From: JBCBSZ01 sp039185015
GTDB taxonomy: Bacteria; Actinomycetota; Acidimicrobiia; Acidimicrobiales; Poriferisodalaceae
Assembly (NCBI GenBank): GCA_039185015.1
Contig: JBCDAU010000007.1
Span: forward strand, 98,335-162,334
Length of the DNA stretch: 64,000 nt
Direction: 5' to 3'
How positions within the stretch are numbered: the first letter of the stretch is position 1; each line of letters opens with the position of its first letter. The notes beneath the pieces were generated by a model, which saw only the letters and a program-made list of their open reading frames with translations, ran no database searches and had not been told where the DNA came from. A program made the position numbers and the translations under genes. Shown here one piece after another: positions 9,764-17,489 of this stretch.

Positions 9764-10089
9764 GCCGTGGCGGTCAACGACTCCTGGAGGGCTGCGAGCT
9801 GGGGCGTGCGCACCCGGAACCAGGCCCACTTGCCCCGCTGCTCCCGCTCGAGGATCCCGGCCTTCACCAGCTGGGAGAGGTGGTGGCTGATCGTCGGCTG
9901 CGCCCGATCGAGCGCGGCGGGGAGGTCGCAGGCGCACGCCCAGCCGTCCTCGGAGGCAGCGATGAGGCTCACGAGCCGCAGGCGGACGGGGTCGGCGAGC
10001 GCCTTGAGGATGGTGGCGAGCTCGACGGCGTCGCGCTCGTCGAGCGGGGGCCCGAGCAGTGGGGGGCAGCAGGGTTCGTCGGCGCTCAC
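9760..10089 (-). CDS. arsR: ArsR-family metalloregulator
   Basis: A 109-residue winged-helix repressor (HTH about residues 48-75, AQPTISHHLSQL). Cysteines lie at 7-8 near the N-terminus and at 52 and 54 in WACACDLP. The Cys pair plus helix-3 Cys resembles the arsenite site described for corynebacterial ArsR (Cys15/16/55), so As(III) or a trivalent organoarsenical is the likely inducer. It is divergent from an ArsI-type gene, and two palindromes lie between them. It probably represses both itself (with the downstream decarboxylase) and arsI. Confidence 0.88.
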   Translation of the reverse strand: MSADEPCCPPLLGPPLDERDAVELATILKALADPVRLRLVSLIAASEDGWACACDLPAALDRAQPTISHHLSQLVKAGILEREQRGKWAWFRVRTPQLAALQESLTATA

Positions 10090-10096
10090 GGAGATA

Positions 10097-10149
10097 CATA
10101 TTGACAGACATCGATGGGAAATGGCATCGTATCGACAGTGATCAATATG
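10097..10149. promoter_or_regulatory. Tandem ArsR operator candidates between arsR and arsI
   Basis: Two similar dyads lie 31 bases apart: ATTGA-6-TCGAT at 10100-10115 and ATCGA-6-TCAAT at 10131-10146, both fitting ATyGA-N6-TCrAT. The outer edges also form a larger inverted repeat, CATATTGA (10097-10104) and TCAATATG (10142-10149). The position between divergent arsR and arsI fits autoregulated repression of both directions. AT-richness here contrasts with the surrounding coding DNA. Confidence 0.65.
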
Positions 10150-10160
10150 AAGGAGCAGCC

Positions 10161-10586
10161 ATGCGACTGCAGCTGGCCATCAACGTGTCCGACCTCGACG
10201 AGGCGATCGAGTTCTACGACCGCATGTTCGACGCCAAGCCGGCCCGAGTGCGGCCGGGCTACGCCAACTACGCCATCGCCGACCCGCCCCTCAAGCTCGT
10301 GCTGTTCGAGGGCGCCGGCGACGGCGGCACGCTCAACCACCTCGGCGTCGAAACCGAGACGGCCGACGAGGTCGTGGCTGCGGAAGCTCGTCTGAGCGAC
10401 TCCGGCCTCGAGACCACCGGCGTCGACGACACGATGTGCTGCTACGCCGAGAAGACCGAGACCTGGGTGGAGGCGCCCGACGACGTCCGCTGGGAGTGGT
10501 ACGTCCGCACCGGCGACTCCGAGCAGCTCGCCAACGTCGTGGTCGGCTCGGAGGAGTCGGCCGAGGGCGGCTGCTGCGGCGCATGA
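10161..10586 (+). CDS. arsI: ArsI/CadI-type VOC protein, probable C-As lyase
   Basis: A 141-residue vicinal-oxygen-chelate protein. The expected ArsI metal ligands are present with near-family spacing: Gln4, His60 (LNHLGVE) and Glu112 (WEWYV). The vicinal Cys93-Cys94 pair (TMCCYA) is the site that binds trivalent organoarsenicals. ArsI cleaves the C-As bond of MAs(III) and aromatic arsenicals with Fe(II) and O2. The C-terminus adds another CC pair (GGCCGA). Homologues are also named CadI, cadmium-induced. It is divergent from arsR and overlaps the next gene as ATGA. AGGAG at 10150-10154 is the ribosome site. Confidence 0.85.
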   Translation: MRLQLAINVSDLDEAIEFYDRMFDAKPARVRPGYANYAIADPPLKLVLFEGAGDGGTLNHLGVETETADEVVAAEARLSDSGLETTGVDDTMCCYAEKTETWVEAPDDVRWEWYVRTGDSEQLANVVVGSEESAEGGCCGA

Positions 10587-11206
10587 GCGTCGTCATCGAG
10601 TTCGCGCCGACCTCGGCGCTGCCCGCCGTCGCCCTCTCGGCGGCGGCCGGACCGATCAACGCCCGCTTGGTCGAGCGGGGACTCGCCTCGCTCGACGCCG
10701 CGGCGGCGTGGCTCCACGCACAGCCGTACGGTCACAACCGGCGCCGTGACGCGACGGCGATCTTCGACGAGGGCGTCGGTACCTGTGTGACCAAGCACGG
10801 CACCTTCGTCACCGCCAGCCAGGAGCTCGGTGTCGACGTCGCGCTGGAGTGGGGGACCTACGCCCTCACCGACGAGATCGTCACCGGTGTCGGCGAGATC
10901 CTCGCGAGGTACGGGCTGCCGTTCGTGCCCCGCGTGCACTGCTTCCTGCGTCACGGCAATGTCCGCGTCGATCTGACCGAGGGCAACTGCAACGGCAAGA
11001 ACGTGCTCATCACCGAGTACCTCCAGCTCGATGAGGTCGCGTTCGGTGCCGCCGAGGAGCCCCACCTCCGGCGGGTCGCCGAACGGCTGTGCCGGGAACA
11101 TCCGGACTTCGCCGACGCGACGCCGGACCTGCTCGCCGAAGCCCTCGACGCCTGCGGTCCGACGTTCGTGGCGGCATGCGCCCGCCAAGCGGTGTCCTCC
11201 GGCTAG
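10583..11206 (+). CDS. Transglutaminase-like protein of unknown function
   Basis: A 207-residue protein whose ATG overlaps the arsI stop as ATGA, so the two are translated together. It has a Cys-His-Asp arrangement like that of transglutaminase-fold proteins: Cys68 in GTCVTKHG, His119 in RVHCFLRHG and Asp130 in VRVDLTEGN. The upstream PYGHNRRRDAT segment recalls a widespread uncharacterised family. No signal peptide or membrane segment is seen. Coupling to arsI suggests a role in arsenical stress, possibly as a thiol hydrolase or transferase, but no function is established. I consider the coding call sound and the activity unknown. Confidence 0.75.
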   Translation: MSVVIEFAPTSALPAVALSAAAGPINARLVERGLASLDAAAAWLHAQPYGHNRRRDATAIFDEGVGTCVTKHGTFVTASQELGVDVALEWGTYALTDEIVTGVGEILARYGLPFVPRVHCFLRHGNVRVDLTEGNCNGKNVLITEYLQLDEVAFGAAEEPHLRRVAERLCREHPDFADATPDLLAEALDACGPTFVAACARQAVSSG

Positions 11207-11216
11207 ACACGGAGGC

Positions 11217-12650
11217 ATGGACGAGGTGGACGCCGGACCGGTCGCCGATCTGGTGGTGGTGGCCAACCGGCTGCCGGTCCGTCGGACCGATGAGGGCTGG
11301 CGCACCAGTCCCGGCGGGCTGGTCGCGGCGCTCGCCCCCGTGCTGGCCAAGCGCCGCGGCGCCTGGGTCGGTTGGACGGGGGAGGGCCTCACCGATCCGG
11401 TCCTGCCGGACCCGTCGCCGTTCGAGCACGACGGGATGCTCCTCCAGGAGCTACCGGTTCACGCCGACGAGGTGGTCGACCACTACGAGGGCGCCGCCAA
11501 CGGCACGATCTGGCCGCTCTACCACGACGCGATCCAGGCTCCGGAGTTCCACCGGCACTGGTGGCGGACGCATCTGTCGATCAACCGACGCTTCGCAGAG
11601 GCGGCTGCACGCATCGCCGCTCCGGACGCGACCGTGTGGGTGCACGACTACCAGCTGCAGTTCGTGCCGCAGTTCCTACGGGAGCTCCGGCCGGACGTCC
11701 GCATCGGCTTCTTCCTGCACATCCCGTTCCCACCGGAGGAGCTGTTCGTCCGGCTCCCCTGGCGGCGCGACGTGATCGAGGGGCTGCTGGGCGCCGATCT
11801 AATCGGCTTCCAGACCCTGTCGGATGCCCGGAACTTCCGGTCGCTGTGTCGTCGTCTCGCCGGTCACCCCGTTCGCCACGGTGACGTCACCGTCGGCGGC
11901 CGCACGGTGCGGACGGGCGTGTTCCCGATCACCGTCGATGTGGCCTCGATCGAGGAGGCCGCTCGACGCCCGGGTCGCGAGGAGTCGGTCACCGAGCTCC
12001 GCGAGCGGCTCGGCAACCCGGCCACCGTGCTCCTCGGCGTCGACCGGCTCGACTACACCAAGGGCATCGAGGTCCGCCTCAAGGCCTTCCGGGAGTTGCT
12101 CGACACCGGCCTCCTCCGGGTGCCCGAGGCCGTCATGGTGCAGGTGGCGACGCCGAGCCGCGAGGATGTCGCCGCGTACGTCGAGGAGCGGGATCGCATC
12201 GAGCGCCTCATCGGCGAGATCAACGGCACCTTCGGCCAGGTCGGCGCACCGGCGGTGCACTACATCCACCGCACGATCCCGTTCGACGACCTGGTGACCC
12301 TCTACCGGGCGGCCGACATCATGATGGTGACGCCGTTCCGCGACGGCATGAACCTCGTGGCCAAGGAGTTCGTGGCGACCCGGATCGACGGGACCGGAGC
12401 GCTGGTGCTGAGCGAGTTCGCCGGAGCTGCGCACGAGCTCACCGCGGCGACGCTGGTGAACCCGCACGACACCGACGGAGTGCGCGACGCCATGGCCCGC
12501 CTCCTGCGGACCACTCCTGCCGAGCGACGCGTGGGCATGCGCACGCTGCGACGGGCCGTGCGGCGGTCGGACGTGCATGACTGGGCCAACAACTTCCTCG
12601 TTGCGCTCGAGGCGGCGACCGCCCTGAGCGAACACACGTTCGACAACTGA
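11217..12650 (+). CDS. otsA: Alpha,alpha-trehalose-phosphate synthase (UDP- or ADP-glucose dependent)
   Basis: A 477-residue GT20 glycosyltransferase that makes trehalose-6-phosphate from a nucleotide-glucose donor and glucose-6-phosphate. Visible motifs are VVVANRLPV at the N-terminus, the acceptor/donor loop SPGGLVAAL, WVHDYQLQ, RLDYTKGIE and DGMNLVAKEF for nucleotide-sugar binding. It is full length for bacterial OtsA, and no phosphatase domain or otsB is adjacent. GGAGG ends one base before the ATG at 11217, which is too close, so the in-frame GTG at 11226 may be the true start. It likely supplies the compatible solute trehalose. Confidence 0.93.
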   Translation: MDEVDAGPVADLVVVANRLPVRRTDEGWRTSPGGLVAALAPVLAKRRGAWVGWTGEGLTDPVLPDPSPFEHDGMLLQELPVHADEVVDHYEGAANGTIWPLYHDAIQAPEFHRHWWRTHLSINRRFAEAAARIAAPDATVWVHDYQLQFVPQFLRELRPDVRIGFFLHIPFPPEELFVRLPWRRDVIEGLLGADLIGFQTLSDARNFRSLCRRLAGHPVRHGDVTVGGRTVRTGVFPITVDVASIEEAARRPGREESVTELRERLGNPATVLLGVDRLDYTKGIEVRLKAFRELLDTGLLRVPEAVMVQVATPSREDVAAYVEERDRIERLIGEINGTFGQVGAPAVHYIHRTIPFDDLVTLYRAADIMMVTPFRDGMNLVAKEFVATRIDGTGALVLSEFAGAAHELTAATLVNPHDTDGVRDAMARLLRTTPAERRVGMRTLRRAVRRSDVHDWANNFLVALEAATALSEHTFDN

Positions 12651-12676
12651 TCACCCCGTCCGTACCCTCGGCGCTC

Positions 12677-12994
12677 ATGGCGCGAGGACGGGTCGGACCG
12701 CTGGGGGAGTTGCGCATCGTCGCGGCCCAGATCGACGGTGCCGTGCGTCGCCAGGACGATCTCGAGGTGATGCGGGGCGAGCTGATCCGTCAGGCGTTGG
12801 GTGACGGGCTCCCGGTCGAGCGGATCGCCCGGGCGGCGAGGTTGACCACCGTCGAGGTCGAGAGGCTCCGCCAGGTGGCGGGGCCCGAGCGGCCCGGCGA
12901 GCGAGCGGATGCGGAGCGCCACGGAGGTGGCGTGGAGCATCGAGGAAGCTCGCTCAGAGCGGAAGATCAGAGGGCGGCCCAGGAGGCGCCGTGA
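12677..12994 (+). CDS. Small protein with a helix-turn-helix-like core
   Basis: A 105-residue open frame beginning 26 bases after otsA. Residues about 30-65 (ALGDGLPVERIARAARLTT) look like a helix-turn-helix. The last 30 residues are encoded by the hairpin repeat at 12898-12962, so the C-terminal tail is probably repeat-derived rather than conserved protein. The frame ends 28 bases inside the 3' end of the convergent kinase-like gene. A DNA-binding accessory protein is possible, but the call rests on this one motif and good codon structure in the first two thirds. Confidence 0.45.
   Translation: MARGRVGPLGELRIVAAQIDGAVRRQDDLEVMRGELIRQALGDGLPVERIARAARLTTVEVERLRQVAGPERPGERADAERHGGGVEHRGSSLRAEDQRAAQEAP
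12898..12962 (+). repeat. Dispersed hairpin repeat, copy A
   Basis: About 60 bases closely match 59696-59761. The shared flanks are CGAGCGAGCGGATGCGG on the left and GGAGCATCGAGGAAGC on the right. GATGC on the left can pair with GCATC on the right. Inside, this copy has CGCCAC-GGAG-GTGGCG, while the other has CCGAC-GGA-GTCGG, so the inner stem is kept though its bases differ. In this copy GAGCGAG (12899-12905) can also pair with CTCGCTC (12949-12955). Both copies lie a few bases from the stop codon of a minus-strand gene at a tail-to-tail junction. Confidence 0.7.
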
Positions 12995-14013
12995 TCGACG
13001 GCCGCCGTCGCCGCTCGCTCGACCATCGAGTCGAACAGGTCACGGCCCCGGCCCGGCGGTGGGTCGATCGTCGACAGGTTGTTGGCGAACATCGACGACC
13101 ACCAGAGGAACGACTCGGCGTAGTCGGCACGGAGCTGGTCGGTGTCGAGCGCGACGCCGTGGCGGGCGACGCCGTCGGCGTAGCGGTGGAGGAGCTCGTC
13201 CTCCCACGCGCGACGGTCGTCGATCGTGGCGCTGGTCGCCAGGAGGATCGCGAGGTCGGTGACGCCGTTGGTGCGCATCGCTGTCTGCCAGTCGATCAGC
13301 CGCACGCCACCCCGCTTCGGGAACACCAGGTTGTCGACCCGCACGTCGGCGTGAGCGAGCGCGAGCGGGCGCTGCGCCTGAGCGGCGAGCCACCGGTCGA
13401 GGCGCGGCGCAGCATCCCGTAGCGTCGCAGCGAAGCCGTCGGGGAGCAGCTCGCCGAAGCGTCGTTCCCAGGCATCGAGCGAGCCGACCACGGCATCCCG
13501 GAGGAGTCCGGCGGTGCCCGAGTCGATGCCCGGCATCCACGGGGGCGAGCCCGCGGTGCGGTCGTCGTACCGCCCGTGGAGGTCGGCGATGGCGTCGGTG
13601 ACGACGCCGAGATCATCGAGGCCGGCGCCGGCCAGCTGGTCCAGCTCACGGGCGGGGTGGATCTCGTCGAGCACGAGGATCCACCGATCTTCGACCTCGT
13701 CGCCGAGGGCCACCCGGCACCGGGGGACCAGGTGCTCGAGGTCGGCGGCGAGCTCGGTGTAGAAGCGATGCTCGCGGCGCCACACGTCGAGCAGACGGCC
13801 GACCTGGCGCCCGCCGGTGTCGGCGGTCGGCACCTTCGCGATGAGCCGGTCGTCCTCGCCATCTGTGAAGCGCACGTGGAGTCGGGCGAGGTCGCCGAGG
13901 AAGCTCGCCCCGTCGCCCAACGGCTCGGCCCGCAGCTCGTCGACCGGGCGGCGCATCGCCGCGCCGAGCCAGGCGGCGTCGATCTCGGCGAGGCTGGTGG
14001 GGACCGTCGTCAC
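12967..14013 (-). CDS. Aminoglycoside phosphotransferase-family kinase-like protein
   Basis: A 348-residue APH/choline-kinase-fold protein. The ATP-site lysine is probably LIAKVPT, the catalytic loop is HADVRVDNL (family HGDxxxxN with Ala for Gly), and the metal site is RLIDWQ. Substrate cannot be read: such proteins in actinobacteria phosphorylate small alcohols, choline or ecdysteroid-like molecules rather than antibiotics in most cases. The start is placed at GTG 14013 because it overlaps the upstream hydrolase stop as GTGA; an ATG at 14043 would extend 10 residues into that gene. Its 3' end abuts the hairpin repeat copy A. Confidence 0.78.
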   Translation of the reverse strand: MTTVPTSLAEIDAAWLGAAMRRPVDELRAEPLGDGASFLGDLARLHVRFTDGEDDRLIAKVPTADTGGRQVGRLLDVWRREHRFYTELAADLEHLVPRCRVALGDEVEDRWILVLDEIHPARELDQLAGAGLDDLGVVTDAIADLHGRYDDRTAGSPPWMPGIDSGTAGLLRDAVVGSLDAWERRFGELLPDGFAATLRDAAPRLDRWLAAQAQRPLALAHADVRVDNLVFPKRGGVRLIDWQTAMRTNGVTDLAILLATSATIDDRRAWEDELLHRYADGVARHGVALDTDQLRADYAESFLWWSSMFANNLSTIDPPPGRGRDLFDSMVERAATAAVDHGASWAAL

Positions 14014-14699
14014 GTCGTCGGCTCGAACCGCTGCGGGATCCACGTGCGGAGACGCTCGGTCACCTCGTCGGCGACCTCGACGAGGAGATGGTCGGCGCCG
14101 TTCAGCACGTGCAGCTCGCCGCCGACGAGGAAGTGGACCATCTGGCTCGCCGCCGCCGGCAGGATCCGGTCGCGGTCGCCGTGGAGGAGCAGGACCGGCA
14201 CCTTGCCCTCGAGTACCTCACCCTCCTCGCACCCTGCGACCTGGGTGGCGAGGGTCACCACGCCGACCGTGCGAGCTTCGAGGGCGACCGCGGCCCGCAC
14301 GGCGACCGCTCCGCCGAACGAGTGGCCGACGGTCACGAACCGCTCCGCTCCCTGCCGGGCGGCGAGGTCGGCGGCGGCCAGGAGGTCGTGGGTGCAGGCG
14401 TCGAGGTCGTTCGGCCGTCGATAGCCCACACGGATGGTGGCGATTCCCTCCTCCGCGAAGGTGACCCCGAGGCGGTGGTAGACGCTGTCGGCGGGACCGA
14501 GGGCGCCGCCCATCGCTCCGCCGCAGGCGAGGACGACGTCGTTGCTGTGACGGTCGCCGTGCCACCACAGCGAGAGCAGTCCGCCCAGCGTGTACATCTC
14601 GATGTGCCGCAGACCCGGGGCGATCGTCGCCTCCTGGACGGCGAGCACGTCGAGCGCGTCCAGCGGCGACCGCCGCTCCTCACCCGATCCCTCGTCCAC
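14010..14699 (-). CDS. Alpha/beta hydrolase
   Basis: A 229-residue cytoplasmic alpha/beta hydrolase with the nucleophile elbow GHSFGG, the acid residue in LLHGDRDRIL and the catalytic His in GADHLLVE, in the usual order. The size fits dienelactone-hydrolase-like or small carboxylesterase members. It is coupled to the downstream kinase-like gene by a GTGA overlap, so the two probably act on related substrates. No signal peptide is present. Substrate unknown. Confidence 0.82.
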   Translation of the reverse strand: MDEGSGEERRSPLDALDVLAVQEATIAPGLRHIEMYTLGGLLSLWWHGDRHSNDVVLACGGAMGGALGPADSVYHRLGVTFAEEGIATIRVGYRRPNDLDACTHDLLAAADLAARQGAERFVTVGHSFGGAVAVRAAVALEARTVGVVTLATQVAGCEEGEVLEGKVPVLLLHGDRDRILPAAASQMVHFLVGGELHVLNGADHLLVEVADEVTERLRTWIPQRFEPTT

Positions 14700-14750
14700 G
14701 GCGCAAAGCCTGGCACGATCCGAGCGGTGCTCCGGTAGCGTGTGGTCCCT

Positions 14751-14821
14751 GGTGCCGTGGCCGAGTGGTTAGGCAGGGGCCTGCAAAGCCCCGTACACCG
14801 GTTCGAATCCGGTCGGCACCT
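14751..14821 (+). tRNA. tRNA-Cys (anticodon GCA)
   Basis: A 71-base cloverleaf: acceptor GGTGCCG pairs with CGGCACC, the D arm is in GCCGAGTGGTTAGGC, the anticodon stem GGGGC/GCCCC encloses the loop CTGCAAA with anticodon GCA, and the T arm is CCGGTTCGAATCCGG. The discriminator base is T, as in Cys tRNAs. CCA is not encoded. Confidence 0.96.
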
Positions 14822-14895
14822 CACTCGCTCCACCCAGCGCCGCCGGCGCCGCAGGTGCGGCAACGGCTCGACCGGGCCCGGGTAGCGTCACCGCC

Positions 14896-15543
14896 ATGGG
14901 CGCCCGGACGCTCGGCGTCGCTGTCGTCGCATCCATCGGTCTCCTGGCCGCCGCGTGTGCTGGCGGGGACGCTGCAGGAACCGTCACCGAGCGAGCGACC
15001 GGCGCCTCGGAGATCGAGGCGGCGGCGTCCTACACCATTGCGGGCGAAGCGGACGTGCCTGACCGACGCCATGCGGTGCTCGACCTCGGCGAGGGCTGGG
15101 AGTTGCGCAGCGCCGTCGACTACGAGGTCGACCCGGACCTCGGAGACGGCACCGACTGGTGGGCAGAGCACGAGCGGTTCGGACCCGTCGACGAGAACGG
15201 GAGCTTCGAGGGGTTCTCGGTCCGGCTCAGCGGCCATGACCTGCCCGCCGTCGAGTTGGTCGAACGCCTCACCCGGCTCGGGTTCGTTCTCGAGTCGGTC
15301 GACGTCGCCGGTACCGACGGGCAGGCCGGGACCTCACCGGACGGTCCGGTCGTGGTGGTCTGGTCGCTCGACGACACCTACGCCCTCATGGTGCTCAGCT
15401 CCGACCTCGACGTCATCGAGCTCGTCGGCGCGGCAAGCGCCACCCGAGTCGTGACCGGCGCCGAGTGGGCAGCGGATGGCGGAGAGTTCCTGGCCTGCGT
15501 GCCGGGCTCGGATGGCTGCGGCGTCCTCGGGGAGATCGGCTGA
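14896..15543 (+). CDS. Putative lipoprotein
   Basis: A 215-residue protein beginning with a lipoprotein signal (GVAVVASIGLLAAAC, lipobox LAAAC with Cys21). The mature part is acidic, with no recognised catalytic motif. It starts 75 bases after tRNA-Cys and its end overlaps the open frame of the next lipoprotein. Both are probably displayed on the outer face of the membrane as a pair. Function unknown. Confidence 0.72.
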   Translation: MGARTLGVAVVASIGLLAAACAGGDAAGTVTERATGASEIEAAASYTIAGEADVPDRRHAVLDLGEGWELRSAVDYEVDPDLGDGTDWWAEHERFGPVDENGSFEGFSVRLSGHDLPAVELVERLTRLGFVLESVDVAGTDGQAGTSPDGPVVVVWSLDDTYALMVLSSDLDVIELVGAASATRVVTGAEWAADGGEFLACVPGSDGCGVLGEIG

Positions 15544-16412
15544 TACCGCCAGGCGGACGATGTGTCCGAGCGTCGGCCGCGCTGATCGTCGCCGGGGTCG
15601 TCCTCACCGGATGCTCCGACGACGTCGGCTGGTCGGGTGCGTCGTTGCACGTGGACCGCCACGGTGTCCACACGATCAGCTTCGACTTCGGCCGCTGCTA
15701 CGGCGACCCCACCCGGATCACCGTCGACGAGACCGACGAGCAGATCCGCATCGACGTCAGCGGTCGGTCGAACCGCGACAACGACTGCGCGTTCGCCGGC
15801 GAAGTACGCCTCGACGCGCCGCTCGGCGACCGGGTCGTGCTCCTCCTCGACGCCGGCGACACCTACCGTCGCTGCGAACGGGGCGCTCCTCCCACCGGTG
15901 ATGACGCCCCCCTCGGCACCTCCCAGACGCTCTGCACCGGTGAGACCACGACCGCACAGACCTGGGTGACACCGACGACCCAACCGCCCGTGCCGGTCAC
16001 GAACCTTCGCATCGCCACACTCGGCGACGCCACGGATCCCGCGAACAGCGTCTGCGGCCCCAACCTCGTGCTGCTCGGCGACGTTCCCGATGGATCGGCC
16101 GGACAGATCGCGCTGATCATCCCGGTCACTGGGCTGATCGACCCCGAACCGGGCGACCTCTGGGATGCCGACGTCGCGGAAGCGGTGCTCTGGCGCTGGG
16201 ACGGCGATCCCACCGGAGCCGGACTCGTCGATCAGCCCATCTGCGTCGACCCCGGCCCCCGGACCGAGATCGTCCCCGTTCGGATCGACCTCACCGGCAC
16301 GACCGGCGACGACGGTGCCCTCGTCGTCGAGGCGGCCATCGTTCGTGACATCGCCGGTCACTCCCTCGACGCGCCCGCCGTGCTCGACGGCCCCGTCGCC
16401 GTCCGCCCCTGA
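15465..16412 (+). CDS. Putative lipoprotein, start uncertain
   Basis: The conserved part is a lipoprotein: Arg-rich n-region, hydrophobic AALIVAGVVLTGC with lipobox LTGC, then a mature domain with several paired cysteines (CYGDP, DNDCAF, RRCERG, TLCTG, SVCGP, PICVD). The only standard start in frame is ATG 15465, which puts 40 unlikely residues ahead of the signal and overlaps the previous gene by 79 bases. A CTG at 15540, four bases before the previous stop ends, would give a normal signal peptide. Function unknown; the frame is continuous to 16412. Confidence 0.68.
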   Translation: MGSGWRRVPGLRAGLGWLRRPRGDRLIPPGGRCVRASAALIVAGVVLTGCSDDVGWSGASLHVDRHGVHTISFDFGRCYGDPTRITVDETDEQIRIDVSGRSNRDNDCAFAGEVRLDAPLGDRVVLLLDAGDTYRRCERGAPPTGDDAPLGTSQTLCTGETTTAQTWVTPTTQPPVPVTNLRIATLGDATDPANSVCGPNLVLLGDVPDGSAGQIALIIPVTGLIDPEPGDLWDADVAEAVLWRWDGDPTGAGLVDQPICVDPGPRTEIVPVRIDLTGTTGDDGALVVEAAIVRDIAGHSLDAPAVLDGPVAVRP

Positions 16413-16464
16413 CGGGACGGCCGGCCTCCGGGCCGAGAGTGTGCGTCGACCCGACGTCGCACGA

Positions 16465-17070
16465 TCAGGGGCAGGTCGCCTCGAAGGTGCCGTCGATCCC
16501 GTCGACGTCGTCGGTGGTGTCGTCGTCGAACGAGGTGCTGGCCGTCAGCTGGCGCCCGTTCAGCACGATCGGTTCCGGATCGATGCCCAGCAGCTCGGCC
16601 GAGAACTGCGATGCGCTGAGCGAGACGGACGGGTTCTCGAAGTCCTCGATGTCGTTGATCGACACGGTGTGCCCGAAGGCGTCGATCGAGGCGTAGAGCT
16701 GGAGGCCGTCGGCCAGCGCCGACACCACGACCTCGGCGCCGGCCTGACCGATCTCGTCCTCGCCGAAGGCGCAGAGCACCGCGTCGAAGGTCCAGGACCG
16801 TCCGTCACTCATCACCAGGCTCGCCCCACCGCCGCCGACCGCGTCCTGGAGCTCTTCGAGCTGCTCGGCGGCCTCGTCGATGGCGTCCTCGGCCGCGTCG
16901 CCGCCACCCGCGATGACGGTGTCGTCAGATGCCGCCTCGGTCGTCTCGGCCGGCTGCTCGGCTGCCGAGTCGTCCCCGCCGTCGGCGTCGTCGCTGTCAC
17001 CGCTGCACGCGGCGAACGATGCGACCGCGGCGATGAGGAGGACGAGGCGGCGAAGGGTGGGCGGCGTCAT
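16465..17070 (-). CDS. Putative lipoprotein with acidic linker
   Basis: A 201-residue protein from ATG 17070: signal peptide RRLVLLIAAVASFAAC with lipobox, then a Ser/Asp/Glu-rich linker (about 22-75) and a compact C-terminal domain with two cysteines (AVLCAFG and EATCP). A longer open frame to 17163 has no signal peptide at its front, so the internal ATG is chosen. It is convergent with the lipoprotein at 15465. Function unknown. Confidence 0.72.
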   Translation of the reverse strand: MTPPTLRRLVLLIAAVASFAACSGDSDDADGGDDSAAEQPAETTEAASDDTVIAGGGDAAEDAIDEAAEQLEELQDAVGGGGASLVMSDGRSWTFDAVLCAFGEDEIGQAGAEVVVSALADGLQLYASIDAFGHTVSINDIEDFENPSVSLSASQFSAELLGIDPEPIVLNGRQLTASTSFDDDTTDDVDGIDGTFEATCP

Positions 17071-17208
17071 GGCGACGACGGTACCGACGTCGCCCGGGGC
17101 GATGATCCCCGCCGGGTCACCCAGCGTGCCCAGGCGGTTCGCTGCACCGGTCGGTCGCATCACGTCGGTCCGGATCCCGGTGGGAGGGCCGGACCGATCG
17201 ATCCGTCG

Positions 17209-17409
17209 TCAGCCGCCGTGGGGGCGAGGGTCGCTGAAGATGATGATCGCCAAGACGGTGAGGACGACGATCGCGGCGAGGATCGCCCACTGGGCCTGCA
17301 CCCCCCACCGCTGCCACCACGTGATCTCGTTGCTGTGCCCGGTGCGGCTCGGCGTCGGTCGTCCCTTGGGTGCGGTCGTCGACTTGTTCGTGCGATTCGA
17401 GGAGCTCAC
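17209..17409 (-). CDS. Small single-pass membrane protein
   Basis: A 66-residue protein with a polar, basic N-terminal 30 residues and one strong transmembrane helix (WAILAAIVVLTVLAIIIF, about residues 41-58). The tail is short. The layout suggests an N-in small membrane protein. No family is recognised. Confidence 0.6.
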   Translation of the reverse strand: MSSSNRTNKSTTAPKGRPTPSRTGHSNEITWWQRWGVQAQWAILAAIVVLTVLAIIIFSDPRPHGG

Positions 17410-17489
17410 GCCTCACCAACGATCCTGTGCGACCGGCGCATTCCCGAGATGGGGGGTGATCTTCGGGAGGGTGAGACGCCGGTCACACC

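Noticed and set aside
16413..16464. GC-rich inverted segments between two convergent lipoprotein genes, considered as a terminator
   Set aside because: Stems are short and interrupted and no T run follows on either strand.
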